A stretch of DNA of 30,231 nt, taken from a bacterium (lineage in GTDB: Bacteria > Bacteroidota > Bacteroidia > Bacteroidales > Muribaculaceae). Positions within the stretch are counted from its first letter, which is position 1, and each line of letters starts with the position of its first letter. The notes beneath the pieces were generated by a model. It searched no databases, was not told the origin of the DNA, and saw only the letters and a list, made by a program, of their open reading frames with translations. Made by a program: the position numbers and the translations under genes. The DNA is taken from assembly GCA_004561555.1 (NCBI GenBank), contig SFVH01000034.1, forward strand, positions 1 to 30,231, given 5' to 3'. Below, in pieces: positions 7,517 to 14,787 of the stretch.

Positions 7517-10060
7517 ATGAAGTTTCTAAAGGTTTATCTATTCTTGCTTGTAATGTGTGTCGGGCTAAACGCCACTTCGCAGTCGCGCAATGTCAATTTG
7601 ACTATCAGTGTTAACAGTCAGGTGGAAGGCTTCAACCCCGACGGCTTGCAATTCACCCTTATACAAAGCGACTACAGTGCCACCTATCCATCGAGCGAAA
7701 CTCGCTTCAACGCCGAAGGAAAGTGTGCCATCAAAGTATATGCCGGAAATCACCGCATAAAAATAGAAAAGGCAGGTTTCACCGCCATTGACGCCACGTT
7801 TAATGCCGATAAAGACATGACGGTGGCATACACACTGACAGAAGAAGTGACGAAACCTTATGCTTTGCAGACCTCGGTGAGCCACGACCCTTTCAGCGGT
7901 AAAGCAACCGTGACCTTGACGTGGAACAAACAAGCCCCCTTGTTTTATGACGATTTTGAAAGCTACGACGCTTTCACCATCAATCCCGGACCGTGGAGTG
8001 GCATCGACGGCGATTTGAAAGCCGCCGCCGCATTAACCGGCAGCTATCCCAACCGAGGTAATTTGCAATATGTGCAGATTATCAACCCATTGGCAGTCGA
8101 CCCGGTGTGGTGGTACGACTACCCGGTGCTTCGCCCGGCAAGCGGACAGCAATATGCAGGATTTATACGCACCGCCGACGGTACCGCCAACAACGACTGG
8201 CTTATCAGCCCGACGATAACCCTCACCGCCAACAATATCGTGCGCTTTCTGGCAAAAGCCGCCGACGTGTATAAAGAGAAATTTGAGGTGGGCATCAGTA
8301 CCCTCGACAATCCCACTGCCAACGATTTCACTATTGTCTCTGCGGGCAACTACGAGAGTGTGGGCTATGAGTCGTGGAGTGTGAAAAGCTACGACCTCAG
8401 TGCCTGGGAAGGGCAGCCGGTGAAAATCGGCATCCACTATATCGGCGAAGCCAATCGCGGCGGTGCATTTATGCTTATGGTGGACGACTTCTATGTGGGT
8501 ACCGAAGATTATGCCTACCAAGCTACAACCGCTAAATCGTTGCGCGGCTTGCGCTCGGCAGCCAATCCCAACGAACATTTTGAAGTGTATCTCAACGGCA
8601 ATTATTGCGGCACCACCGATGGCTACGAATATACCTTCAACGACCTCACCGTCGGCACCTATGTTTTTGGCGTTAAAGCCAAATATCTGGCGGCAGAAAG
8701 TGAGATGGCAGAAACCAACCTTGTCATCGACGCGTCTGACTATTGCTCCGTGACATTAAATGTGAGCACCAACAACGGCAAGAGCGCCGACGGCATAAAT
8801 GTGGTGATTACCGATATTGCCACCACCGATTCGTTCAGCACCATCGTCGCCGACGATAAAGTGGTAGTGCCATATCTTGAAAAAGGCGATTATCTTGTGG
8901 ACTTCGAAACCGATGCCTATGAAGTCCCCTCGTTGCGCCTCAAAGTAGACGGCGACAAGCAAGAAGCTGTGGCTCTCAAGGAAAAAATCTATGAGCCGTT
9001 TAATATCACTGTCGACGTCGTAGCCGGCACTGAGGGTTATGATGCCGTAGTGAAATGGAATCAAGACCTCGGCATGAGCGACGGATTTGAAGCCTATGAC
9101 GACTTCGCCACCGGTAGCTTCGGCGAATGGACCACCATCGACAACGACAAGATGCCCGTCTATCCGATAGCCTTGGGCTCAATTGAAAATATCGTCACCT
9201 TCCCCGGTAGTGGCACCTCTACGCAGCCGGCAGCCATAGCACCATTGGTGTTTAATCCTTACAAGACCGTTCCTGCTATGGCGCCATACGACCCGGCGGT
9301 AATTGCTCCCGAAGGCGATAAGAGTGTGATATTCTTCTCTCCGCAGATGACGCAAGCCGACAAATGGCTCATCAGCCCCGCTATCACTGCACGCAGCGGC
9401 TATGAATGTCGCTTCACTCTGAAGGCATATACGTCGGTTTATCAAGAGAGCTTTGAAGTGATGGTGTCGACCGACAAAAATCCCGACAACTTTACCTTGA
9501 TAGATAGCATCAACCCGCCGTCGGACTATTGGTGTACTTACGCCATCGACCTCAGTGCTTACGACGGACAAACAATCTATGTAGCATTACATTATGTGTC
9601 GTATGATGCCTTCTTTGCACAAGCCGACGACTTCTATATCGGCCCGAAAGAAAGTGCTACGGCAAATGTGGGATTTGTGGAAGAATATGAAGTGAGCCTC
9701 GATGGCAACATCGTGGGGCGCACAGCCAATCCCGTCTATAATTTTGCCAACATCAGTGCCGGCAGTCACACAGTGGGTATTCGCTCGATTTATGCTTCCG
9801 GCAGCTCGTCGCTTGTCACTTATAACTTTACCACCGAAGGTAGTGTGGATAGCATAACGGCAGAAACAGCAAAGGTGGTGGGCGGACATGGAGAGCTACG
9901 CATCATCGGCGGCACAGGTAAGGCGATGGTGTGTGACCTTTGCGGAAAAATCGTAGCCGAGTTAATGCTTGCCGGCGACAACACCGTGGCTTTGCCCGCG
10001 GGCATCTATTTTGTAAAAACAGGAGATACAGTTTGCAAAGTGATTGTCGGAAGTAGATAG
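7517..10060 (+). CDS. T9SS-secreted protein with two cleaved-adhesin/MAM-like domains
   Basis: This 847-residue protein begins with a signal peptide (MKFLKVYLFLLVMCVGLNATSQ). Residues about 25-108 are a carboxypeptidase-regulatory/PEGA-like module (FTLIQSDYSATY, YAGNHRIKIEKAGF). Two similar domains follow, from about 143 (FYDDFESYDAFTINPGPW) and about 521 (DGFEAYDDFATGSFGEW). Each has a DxWLISP motif and a VDDFYVG/ADDFYIG motif, typical of the cleaved-adhesin (choice-of-anchor J) domains of Porphyromonas hemagglutinins and gingipains. Each is followed by a fibronectin-like segment with VYLNGNYCGTT or VSLDGNIVGRT. The end (GIYFVKTGDTVCKVIVGSR) is a T9SS sorting tail. No peptidase domain is present. 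A surface adhesin is the likely role. Confidence 0.85.
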   Translation: MKFLKVYLFLLVMCVGLNATSQSRNVNLTISVNSQVEGFNPDGLQFTLIQSDYSATYPSSETRFNAEGKCAIKVYAGNHRIKIEKAGFTAIDATFNADKDMTVAYTLTEEVTKPYALQTSVSHDPFSGKATVTLTWNKQAPLFYDDFESYDAFTINPGPWSGIDGDLKAAAALTGSYPNRGNLQYVQIINPLAVDPVWWYDYPVLRPASGQQYAGFIRTADGTANNDWLISPTITLTANNIVRFLAKAADVYKEKFEVGISTLDNPTANDFTIVSAGNYESVGYESWSVKSYDLSAWEGQPVKIGIHYIGEANRGGAFMLMVDDFYVGTEDYAYQATTAKSLRGLRSAANPNEHFEVYLNGNYCGTTDGYEYTFNDLTVGTYVFGVKAKYLAAESEMAETNLVIDASDYCSVTLNVSTNNGKSADGINVVITDIATTDSFSTIVADDKVVVPYLEKGDYLVDFETDAYEVPSLRLKVDGDKQEAVALKEKIYEPFNITVDVVAGTEGYDAVVKWNQDLGMSDGFEAYDDFATGSFGEWTTIDNDKMPVYPIALGSIENIVTFPGSGTSTQPAAIAPLVFNPYKTVPAMAPYDPAVIAPEGDKSVIFFSPQMTQADKWLISPAITARSGYECRFTLKAYTSVYQESFEVMVSTDKNPDNFTLIDSINPPSDYWCTYAIDLSAYDGQTIYVALHYVSYDAFFAQADDFYIGPKESATANVGFVEEYEVSLDGNIVGRTANPVYNFANISAGSHTVGIRSIYASGSSSLVTYNFTTEGSVDSITAETAKVVGGHGELRIIGGTGKAMVCDLCGKIVAELMLAGDNTVALPAGIYFVKTGDTVCKVIVGSR

Positions 10061-10074
10061 TGAACTGAAACAAT

Positions 10075-10113
10075 AAAAAAACTCAGTCCATTCCGGGAGA
10101 GGAGTGGGCTGAG
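10075..10113 (-). terminator. Hairpin with T-tract on the minus strand
   Basis: CTCAGTCCATTCC pairs with GGAGTGGGCTGAG (13 bp, two G-U wobbles) around the loop GGGAGA. The run of seven A at 10075-10081 becomes a T-tract only on the minus strand. On the plus strand the hairpin is followed by ATTATGAAAAAG, not by T. It could therefore end minus-strand transcripts coming through cidAB, and it may only weakly stop the adhesin mRNA. Confidence 0.6.
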
Positions 10114-10147
10114 ATTATGAAAAAGATTTATTTAAAAAAAAGAAAAA

Positions 10148-10501
10148 ATGGTAATTCAATGTGGTATTATTTTCGGCTTTCTCGCCATAGGAGAGCTGAT
10201 AGTGTGGCTCACCGGCATCAAACTGCCGTCGAGCATCATCGGGATGCTGCTTCTGACAGCATGCTTGCAGTTGAAGTGGATAAATTTGCGGCGAGTGGAA
10301 GGCATAGCCAACTTCCTTGTGAAAAATCTCGGCTTTTTCTTTATCCCGCCGGGTGTGGCATTGATGCTTCACCTCAATATCATTAAGGCACAGCTTTTGC
10401 CCATAATAGCAGCCTCTGTCGTCAGCACAGTGGTTGTGATAATCGTCACCGGACAGATACATCAACTTGTAAGGAAATATCAGCATGGACTTCATAAGTA
10501 A
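10148..10501 (+). CDS. CidA/LrgA family membrane protein
   Basis: This 117-residue protein has about four hydrophobic helices and the family segments LTGIKLPSSIIGMLLL and FFFIPPGVALM. CidA/LrgA proteins are small holin-like membrane proteins linked to control of murein hydrolase activity, cell death and export of small metabolites. The ATG at 10148 is the first that fits the family. It overlaps the LrgB-like gene by 17 nt, the usual arrangement. There is no clear promoter directly upstream, so it may be read from the adhesin gene. Confidence 0.9.
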   Translation: MVIQCGIIFGFLAIGELIVWLTGIKLPSSIIGMLLLTACLQLKWINLRRVEGIANFLVKNLGFFFIPPGVALMLHLNIIKAQLLPIIAASVVSTVVVIIVTGQIHQLVRKYQHGLHK

Positions 10502-11177
10502 TCCCTATTTTTTGTTGGCGCTAACCTTTGTAATCTATGAGAGCGCCTATCTTATACAGCGTCGCACTCAGTTTGCACTGTTTAATCCCATTTTGGTCAC
10601 TATCGCCCTTATCATTGTGTTTCTCACGATGAACGATATCTCCTACGACACCTATAATCAATATGGAAAATACATTGAATTTTGGCTAAAGCCGGCAGTG
10701 GTGGCACTTGCCATTCCCCTCTACAAACAGCTGTCGACGGTAAAGAAACAACTGTTGCCGATAATATTGTCGGCACTTGGGGGCTGCATCTCCGGCATCA
10801 TCTCGGTGGTCCTTGTGGCTGATGTTTGTGGGGCAAGTCGCGAAATAGTGATGTCGCTGGCAGCTAAGTCGGTAACTACCCCTATAGCTATGGAAGTAAC
10901 TTCTACGCTTGGCGGCATCCCCTCGTTGACGGCAGCGGTGGTGGTGAGCGTGGGCATCTTTGGCGGCATCGTAGGATTCAGCGTGATGCGCACCACAAAA
11001 GTACACAGTCCGATGGCTCAAGGGTTGGCTCTCGGCGCCGCGGCACATGCGGTAGGCACCTCTCGCGCCATCTGCGTGAGCGACCGCTACGGAGCGTTTG
11101 CAAGTTTGGGCTTAACACTCAATGGCATTTTCACCGCCATCCTCACTCCGTCGATACTCCATTTGATGGGGTATTAA
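10485..11177 (+). CDS. CidB/LrgB family membrane protein
   Basis: The 230-residue protein has many membrane segments and the family signature AAKSVTTPIAMEV with GGIPSLTA, followed by GLALGAAAHAVGTSRA. It works with the upstream CidA/LrgA-like partner, with which it overlaps by 17 nt. The pair is related to the plastid LrgAB/PLGG1 glycolate-glycerate carrier, so transport of a small organic acid is possible. Its TAA stop is immediately adjacent to the stop of the opposing legI-like gene. Confidence 0.9.
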   Translation: MDFISNPYFLLALTFVIYESAYLIQRRTQFALFNPILVTIALIIVFLTMNDISYDTYNQYGKYIEFWLKPAVVALAIPLYKQLSTVKKQLLPIILSALGGCISGIISVVLVADVCGASREIVMSLAAKSVTTPIAMEVTSTLGGIPSLTAAVVVSVGIFGGIVGFSVMRTTKVHSPMAQGLALGAAAHAVGTSRAICVSDRYGAFASLGLTLNGIFTAILTPSILHLMGY

Positions 11178-12179
11178 TTACAGTTCGATAAGTTCGTCGT
11201 AGGCGAAATCGCGAATAGCCGTAGTGCCGAGCACCTCGTCCCATCTCATAGGAGAGATGCCGTTGCCCGGGCGCTTGACGGTGATGTTTTCTTCTGTTAG
11301 CATGTCGCCTTTCTTAATTGCTCTTGCGGCAACGATGCTCTTGCGAGCCACAATAATGTTCGGTTGTTCGGAAGGCGACACATGCTTGTGTCCGTCGCCG
11401 AGCGCTTTCTCGATATTGCGAATGGCTCTCACCATAGCGGCGAGTTCGTCGGGTTCGAGCGATGCCTTGTGGTCGGGTCCCGGGAGCGACTTGTCGAGGG
11501 TAAAGTGCTTTTCAATCACGGTGGCACCGAGCGCCACAGCTGCGATAGGCACTTCGATGCCCTGTGTGTGGTCGGAATAACCGGTGTCCACACCGAAATG
11601 CTCACGCAATTCGCTCATAGCTCTCAGGTTGACGTCGCTCATAGGCGTGGGATATTGAGTGTTGCAGTGCAGAAGGATAATGTCGTTGCGCTTCATTCCT
11701 CCGTGTTCAAGCACTTTAATAGCATCATCGATTTCATCAAGGCGGCTCATCCCCGTGGATAGTATCACTTTAGCCTTCAGCGAAGCAATTTTGCGGAGAT
11801 ACGGCAAATTGGTTATTTCACCCGACGGTATTTTATAGTAGTCCATCTTTAGCGGCTGAAGCACATCGATTGACACTAAGTCGAAAGGGGTGCTCATAAA
11901 GCCGATGCCCACCTCGTTGCAGTGACGTTGCAGCGACTCATAGGCATTGAGCGGCAGGTGGATGGCCTTGCACATCTCCAGCTGACTTTCGGCTTCGCCG
12001 GTGGTTTGTTTTTGATATTCCGCCTTGGGTGCAAAAGTGGAGATAACGAGTTCGGGCTTAGCTGTCTGAAACTTCACATAGTCGGCTCCGGCGCGTTTAG
12101 CCTCGTCAATCATTCGTATCGCCATATCGTAGTTGCCGTTGTGGTTTACTCCTGCCTCGGCAATAATAATTGTGTGCAT
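11178..12179 (-). CDS. Nonulosonic acid synthase (LegI/NeuB-like)
   Basis: NeuB-family enzymes condense an N-acyl-hexosamine derivative with phosphoenolpyruvate to make sialic, legionaminic or pseudaminic acid. The NeuB domain begins IIIAEAGVNHNG and contains YVKFQTA, KIPSGEITNLPYL, GYSDHTQGIEV and EKHFTLDKSLPGPDHKASL. A C-terminal SAF/antifreeze-like domain starts near RKSIVAARAIKKGDMLTEEN. Overall the wording is closest to the legionaminate-type synthases I remember (QLEMCKAIHLP region), so LegI-like is preferred over PseI. 333 residues is normal length. It is the last gene of a three-gene minus-strand unit, 9 bp after the ATP-grasp gene. Its stop abuts the stop of cidB. Confidence 0.88.
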   Translation of the reverse strand: MHTIIIAEAGVNHNGNYDMAIRMIDEAKRAGADYVKFQTAKPELVISTFAPKAEYQKQTTGEAESQLEMCKAIHLPLNAYESLQRHCNEVGIGFMSTPFDLVSIDVLQPLKMDYYKIPSGEITNLPYLRKIASLKAKVILSTGMSRLDEIDDAIKVLEHGGMKRNDIILLHCNTQYPTPMSDVNLRAMSELREHFGVDTGYSDHTQGIEVPIAAVALGATVIEKHFTLDKSLPGPDHKASLEPDELAAMVRAIRNIEKALGDGHKHVSPSEQPNIIVARKSIVAARAIKKGDMLTEENITVKRPGNGISPMRWDEVLGTTAIRDFAYDELIEL

Positions 12180-12188
12180 AACAAAAAA

Positions 12189-13145
12189 CTATTGATTAAA
12201 AAACATCACTTCGCTAAAATAACGAGCCATCAACGCACCATCTTTCCAATCGTCGACAGCCTCGGCAGCAATGCCCATGCTTTCGCGCACTATCATCTCC
12301 GCAATGTCGGCTCCGGCGAGAATAGAGCAAACCACACCGCCTCCCAAACGCGGATTAATCTCCATCAAGAGGAATCGGTCGTCGCTGAGGTCGCGGATGA
12401 ATTGAAGGGTTATCGGACCTCGGAATTTCAGCTGTTTAAGGATGCGTTTCGACTCGGTAATGAGTTGCGGCAGTCGGCGCGTAACGGTGCGATTAACCTC
12501 GCCGCCGGTGGTGGCAAGTCGCAACCGTGGCACCGCACACAGCACCTCGCCGCTAATGGCAGACACATAGCAATCCACCGTGTATTCTTCGCGCTGTGGG
12601 ATATATTCTTGGATTAGATAATCATCTTTTTCGGTGATAGCGGCAAACTCCGCTTCGGTGTTGGCAACGATTATGCCTGCCGATGCCGAGCCGGTGCGAG
12701 GCTTGAAAATTGCCGGCAGACAATAATTGTCGGGCGAATAGGTTGCCGGAATCTTGATGTCGTGAGTGGTGAAGAGACGTGCCGCTTCCGCTTTGTCATA
12801 CATCGCATGGGCAACGTCATAGTCAGACACCGGGATAAACACCTCCGGATGAAGCACTTTCAGCCTTGAACACACCTCGATAGCACCATCGACAAAAGGC
12901 AAGACGATATCTACTTTCTCTTCAGCGATGGTGGCACTCAGTCGTTGCACCACATTGTCATCCTTCCATTTCGGACCCGCCACCACCTTGCCTTCACAAG
13001 CTATTGGCACTGTTGGTAGGATTTCCGAGCTTATGATGCTCACTTCTTTGCCATGACGGTGTGCGGCTTGCTTGAGCAAGCGTGCCAACGACACTCGCTT
13101 GGCACCGCCGAGCATCAGCACGCGTATTTCGTTGCCAGTGTTCAT
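12189..13145 (-). CDS. ATP-grasp ligase-like protein
   Basis: The 318-residue protein has a pre-ATP-grasp Rossmann start (VLMLGGAKRVSLARLL) and then an ATP-grasp fold. Visible pieces are the nucleotide-binding KPRTGSASAGI, the hinge strand LIQEYIPQREEYTVDCYV and the metal-binding LMEINPRLGGG. Such enzymes join a carboxylate to an amine or thiol through an acyl-phosphate. The nearest known forms are carbamoyl-phosphate-synthase-large-chain-like and PylC-like proteins found in surface polysaccharide clusters. The start overlaps the legB-like stop by 4 nt (ATGA), so it is co-translated with it. The substrate is unknown; from context it may add an amino-acid or acyl group to a sugar acid. Confidence 0.82.
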   Translation of the reverse strand: MNTGNEIRVLMLGGAKRVSLARLLKQAAHRHGKEVSIISSEILPTVPIACEGKVVAGPKWKDDNVVQRLSATIAEEKVDIVLPFVDGAIEVCSRLKVLHPEVFIPVSDYDVAHAMYDKAEAARLFTTHDIKIPATYSPDNYCLPAIFKPRTGSASAGIIVANTEAEFAAITEKDDYLIQEYIPQREEYTVDCYVSAISGEVLCAVPRLRLATTGGEVNRTVTRRLPQLITESKRILKQLKFRGPITLQFIRDLSDDRFLLMEINPRLGGGVVCSILAGADIAEMIVRESMGIAAEAVDDWKDGALMARYFSEVMFFNQ

Positions 13146-14119
13146 CGGTTGTAGATGTCAAATTTGTATTTTTTGAGATTTTCCCGATTAGAAAACCATT
13201 CTATTGTTTCTTTCAGACCCTCGGCAAGTGAATATTGCGGACGCCACGGCGTGAGAGTAGTGATTTTGGTGTTGTCGCCGTAGAGGCGAAACACTTCGGA
13301 ATTTTTCGGGCGCAAACGTTGTTCGTCAACCACCCAGTTTACGTCGGCATCCATCAGCGAGGCTATCATCTTCAGGGTGTCAGCCATCGAAATCTCGCTC
13401 TTGCTGCAAATGTTGATTTCTTGACCTTCCACACCGTCAGCTTTTGCCAGGGCAATAAATCCTCGACAAGTGTCTTTCACATAATTAAAGTCGCGCGTAG
13501 GCGTCAAGTCGCCCACCTTGATTTCTCTTACTCCGTTGGCAATTTGAGTGATAATAGTAGGGATGATGGCTCTCGCCGACTGACGAGGTCCATATGTGTT
13601 AAACGGACGAGCCACTACCACCGGTAGTGCGAAAGCATTGTAAAAACTCTCAGCGATGGCATCAGCGCCGATTTTGGTAGCAGAATAGGGCGATTGCGGT
13701 TGCTTGGGATGCTTCTCGTCGATGGGCACATATTGTGCCGTGCCATAGACTTCGGAAGTCGACGTCACTATCAGTCGTTCCACCCCGGCATCTCGCGCCG
13801 CTTGGCAAATGTTGAGCGTACCTTTAATATTGGTGTCTACATAGCTGTCTGGAGCCACATAGCTGTAAGGAATGGCGATGAGAGCTGCCAAATGGAAGAT
13901 GGTGTCACATCCGCGTGCCGCCTCTCTGCAGAAGTTGGGGTCGCGCACGTCGCCGTTAATCACCCTCAATGCCGGATGAGTCATGCCTTCGAGCCAGCCC
14001 CAGTAATTAAATGAATTATAAACACTTAGAGCCTTCACTTCACAACCCTCAGCAAGGAGAGCTTCCACAAGGTGAGAGCCGATAAATCCGTCGGCACCGG
14101 TCACTAATACTTTCTTCAT
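13142..14119 (-). CDS. LegB-like NAD-dependent nucleotide-sugar 4,6-dehydratase (SDR)
   Basis: This 325-residue extended SDR has the NAD-binding motif VTGADGFIGSH (Gly8, Gly11, Gly14), TSEVYGT around residue 121 and the catalytic YSATK (Tyr145, Lys149). The segment LSVYNSFNYWGWLEG is typical of the LegB group, which converts UDP-GlcNAc to the 4-keto-6-deoxy sugar at the start of legionaminate synthesis. It is first in the operon with the ATP-grasp and LegI-like genes. A GalE/WbpP-type epimerase is an alternative, less likely given the NeuB partner. Confidence 0.85.
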   Translation of the reverse strand: MKKVLVTGADGFIGSHLVEALLAEGCEVKALSVYNSFNYWGWLEGMTHPALRVINGDVRDPNFCREAARGCDTIFHLAALIAIPYSYVAPDSYVDTNIKGTLNICQAARDAGVERLIVTSTSEVYGTAQYVPIDEKHPKQPQSPYSATKIGADAIAESFYNAFALPVVVARPFNTYGPRQSARAIIPTIITQIANGVREIKVGDLTPTRDFNYVKDTCRGFIALAKADGVEGQEINICSKSEISMADTLKMIASLMDADVNWVVDEQRLRPKNSEVFRLYGDNTKITTLTPWRPQYSLAEGLKETIEWFSNRENLKKYKFDIYNR

Positions 14120-14123
14120 TGCG

Positions 14124-14131
14124 CAAATTTA
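14124..14131 (-). promoter_or_regulatory. -7 box of the legB operon, very close to the start codon
   Basis: TAAATTTG on the minus strand ends only 4 bp before the ATG at 14119. Transcription would start at or near the A of the ATG, so the mRNA may be leaderless. No good -33 TTTG is seen. The stretch 14132-14309 is AT-rich with no gene that I can support. Confidence 0.4.
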
Positions 14132-14309
14132 CTATTTGCCGTAAAATTACTAAGAATTTGCCACACCGCTCCCTTCTCAGCTCAAAAAAAATACGCCACA
14201 GCACCAATTCGCTGCATTTTAACCAAAATCTTTGATTGTTACAATAAAAATGAGCAAAACAAATTGATTTTCCGAATTATGAAATTTTTACCGATTTTGA
14301 GCGGAAAAT

Positions 14310-14340
14310 TTTGCTGTTGACGAATAATTTAGTAATTTTG
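14310..14340 (+). promoter_or_regulatory. Promoter of rpsU-xer-hpf
   Basis: TTTG (14310-14313) is followed after 19 bp by TAATTTTG (14333-14340), a perfect Bacteroidia promoter pattern. Transcription should start near 14346, giving a leader of about 180 nt before rpsU. Confidence 0.75.
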
Positions 14341-14354
14341 CACCGCAAAAATTG

Positions 14355-14363
14355 AAAGGAGGT
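14355..14363 (+). promoter_or_regulatory. Strong Shine-Dalgarno-like site at the 5' end of the rpsU leader
   Basis: AAAGGAGGT is complementary over at least 8 nt to the 16S rRNA tail, yet lies about 165 nt before the rpsU ATG. The start of rpsU itself has no such site. The GTG at 14365 is too close for normal use. GGAG (14358-14361) could pair with CTCC (14376-14379). Confidence 0.5.
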
Positions 14364-14417
14364 CGTGTTTTTTTACTCCCTATCAAGAAAGAAGAATAAC
14401 CGACATATTATAATAAG

Positions 14418-14487
14418 GTGTAGCATATACTGCTTCACGCTTCGAAGAGTCGACGCATCTTCGGAGCATTGATTTTGTAGCGTCGAC
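14418..14487 (+). promoter_or_regulatory. Structured rpsU leader RNA with tandem hairpins and possible pseudoknot
   Basis: Three pairings are visible. P1: GTGTAGCA with TGCTTCAC (14418-14438, one T-T mismatch). P2: GCTTCGAAGA with TCTTCGGAGC (14439-14448 with 14458-14467, 10 pairs, one wobble), directly next to P1. P3: the P2 loop GTCGACGC (14449-14456) is exactly complementary to GCGTCGAC (14480-14487). P3 could form a pseudoknot (with strain, as no nucleotide separates P2 and P3) or compete with P2. The element sits in the leader 41 nt before rpsU. I do not recognise a named riboswitch. Confidence 0.55.
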
Positions 14488-14528
14488 CACAACAATTATT
14501 TTGAATAAACTAATAAAACAATACAAAA

Positions 14529-14720
14529 ATGATTATCGTACAAGTAAAAGAAGGTGAAAACATCGAAAAAGCCCTCAAAAAATTTAAAAGAAAATATGAA
14601 AAGACCGGTATCGTAAAAGAATTGCGTGCCCGTCAAGCATTTGAAAAGCCCTCAGTAGCAAATCGCAAGAAAATGATGAAGGCTATCTACGTGCAAAAAC
14701 TTCGTTGCGAAGAAGAATAA
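14529..14720 (+). CDS. rpsU: 30S ribosomal protein bS21
   Basis: This is a 63-residue basic protein beginning MIIVQVKEGENIEKALKKFKR, with the conserved REL/RQAFEKPS region and a Lys/Arg-rich tail; length is normal for Bacteroidia. In this class, bS21 sits near the 3' end of 16S rRNA and helps hide the anti-Shine-Dalgarno sequence, which explains why most genes lack SD sites. The ATG has no SD upstream (AT-rich AACAATACAAAA). It is first in a unit with a tyrosine recombinase and hpf. Confidence 0.96.
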   Translation: MIIVQVKEGENIEKALKKFKRKYEKTGIVKELRARQAFEKPSVANRKKMMKAIYVQKLRCEEE

Positions 14721-14787
14721 ATCGCTTGAAAATTTGCAAATCTGAAAACTATTGCTTAAATTCGTAGCGTATAGAAAAGCATGCGCT

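Noticed and set aside
14365..14475. GTG-started short open frame after AAAGGAGGT in the rpsU leader
   Set aside because: The SD-to-start gap is only 2 nt, the peptide has no known features and the region is better explained as structured RNA. It is not fully excluded.
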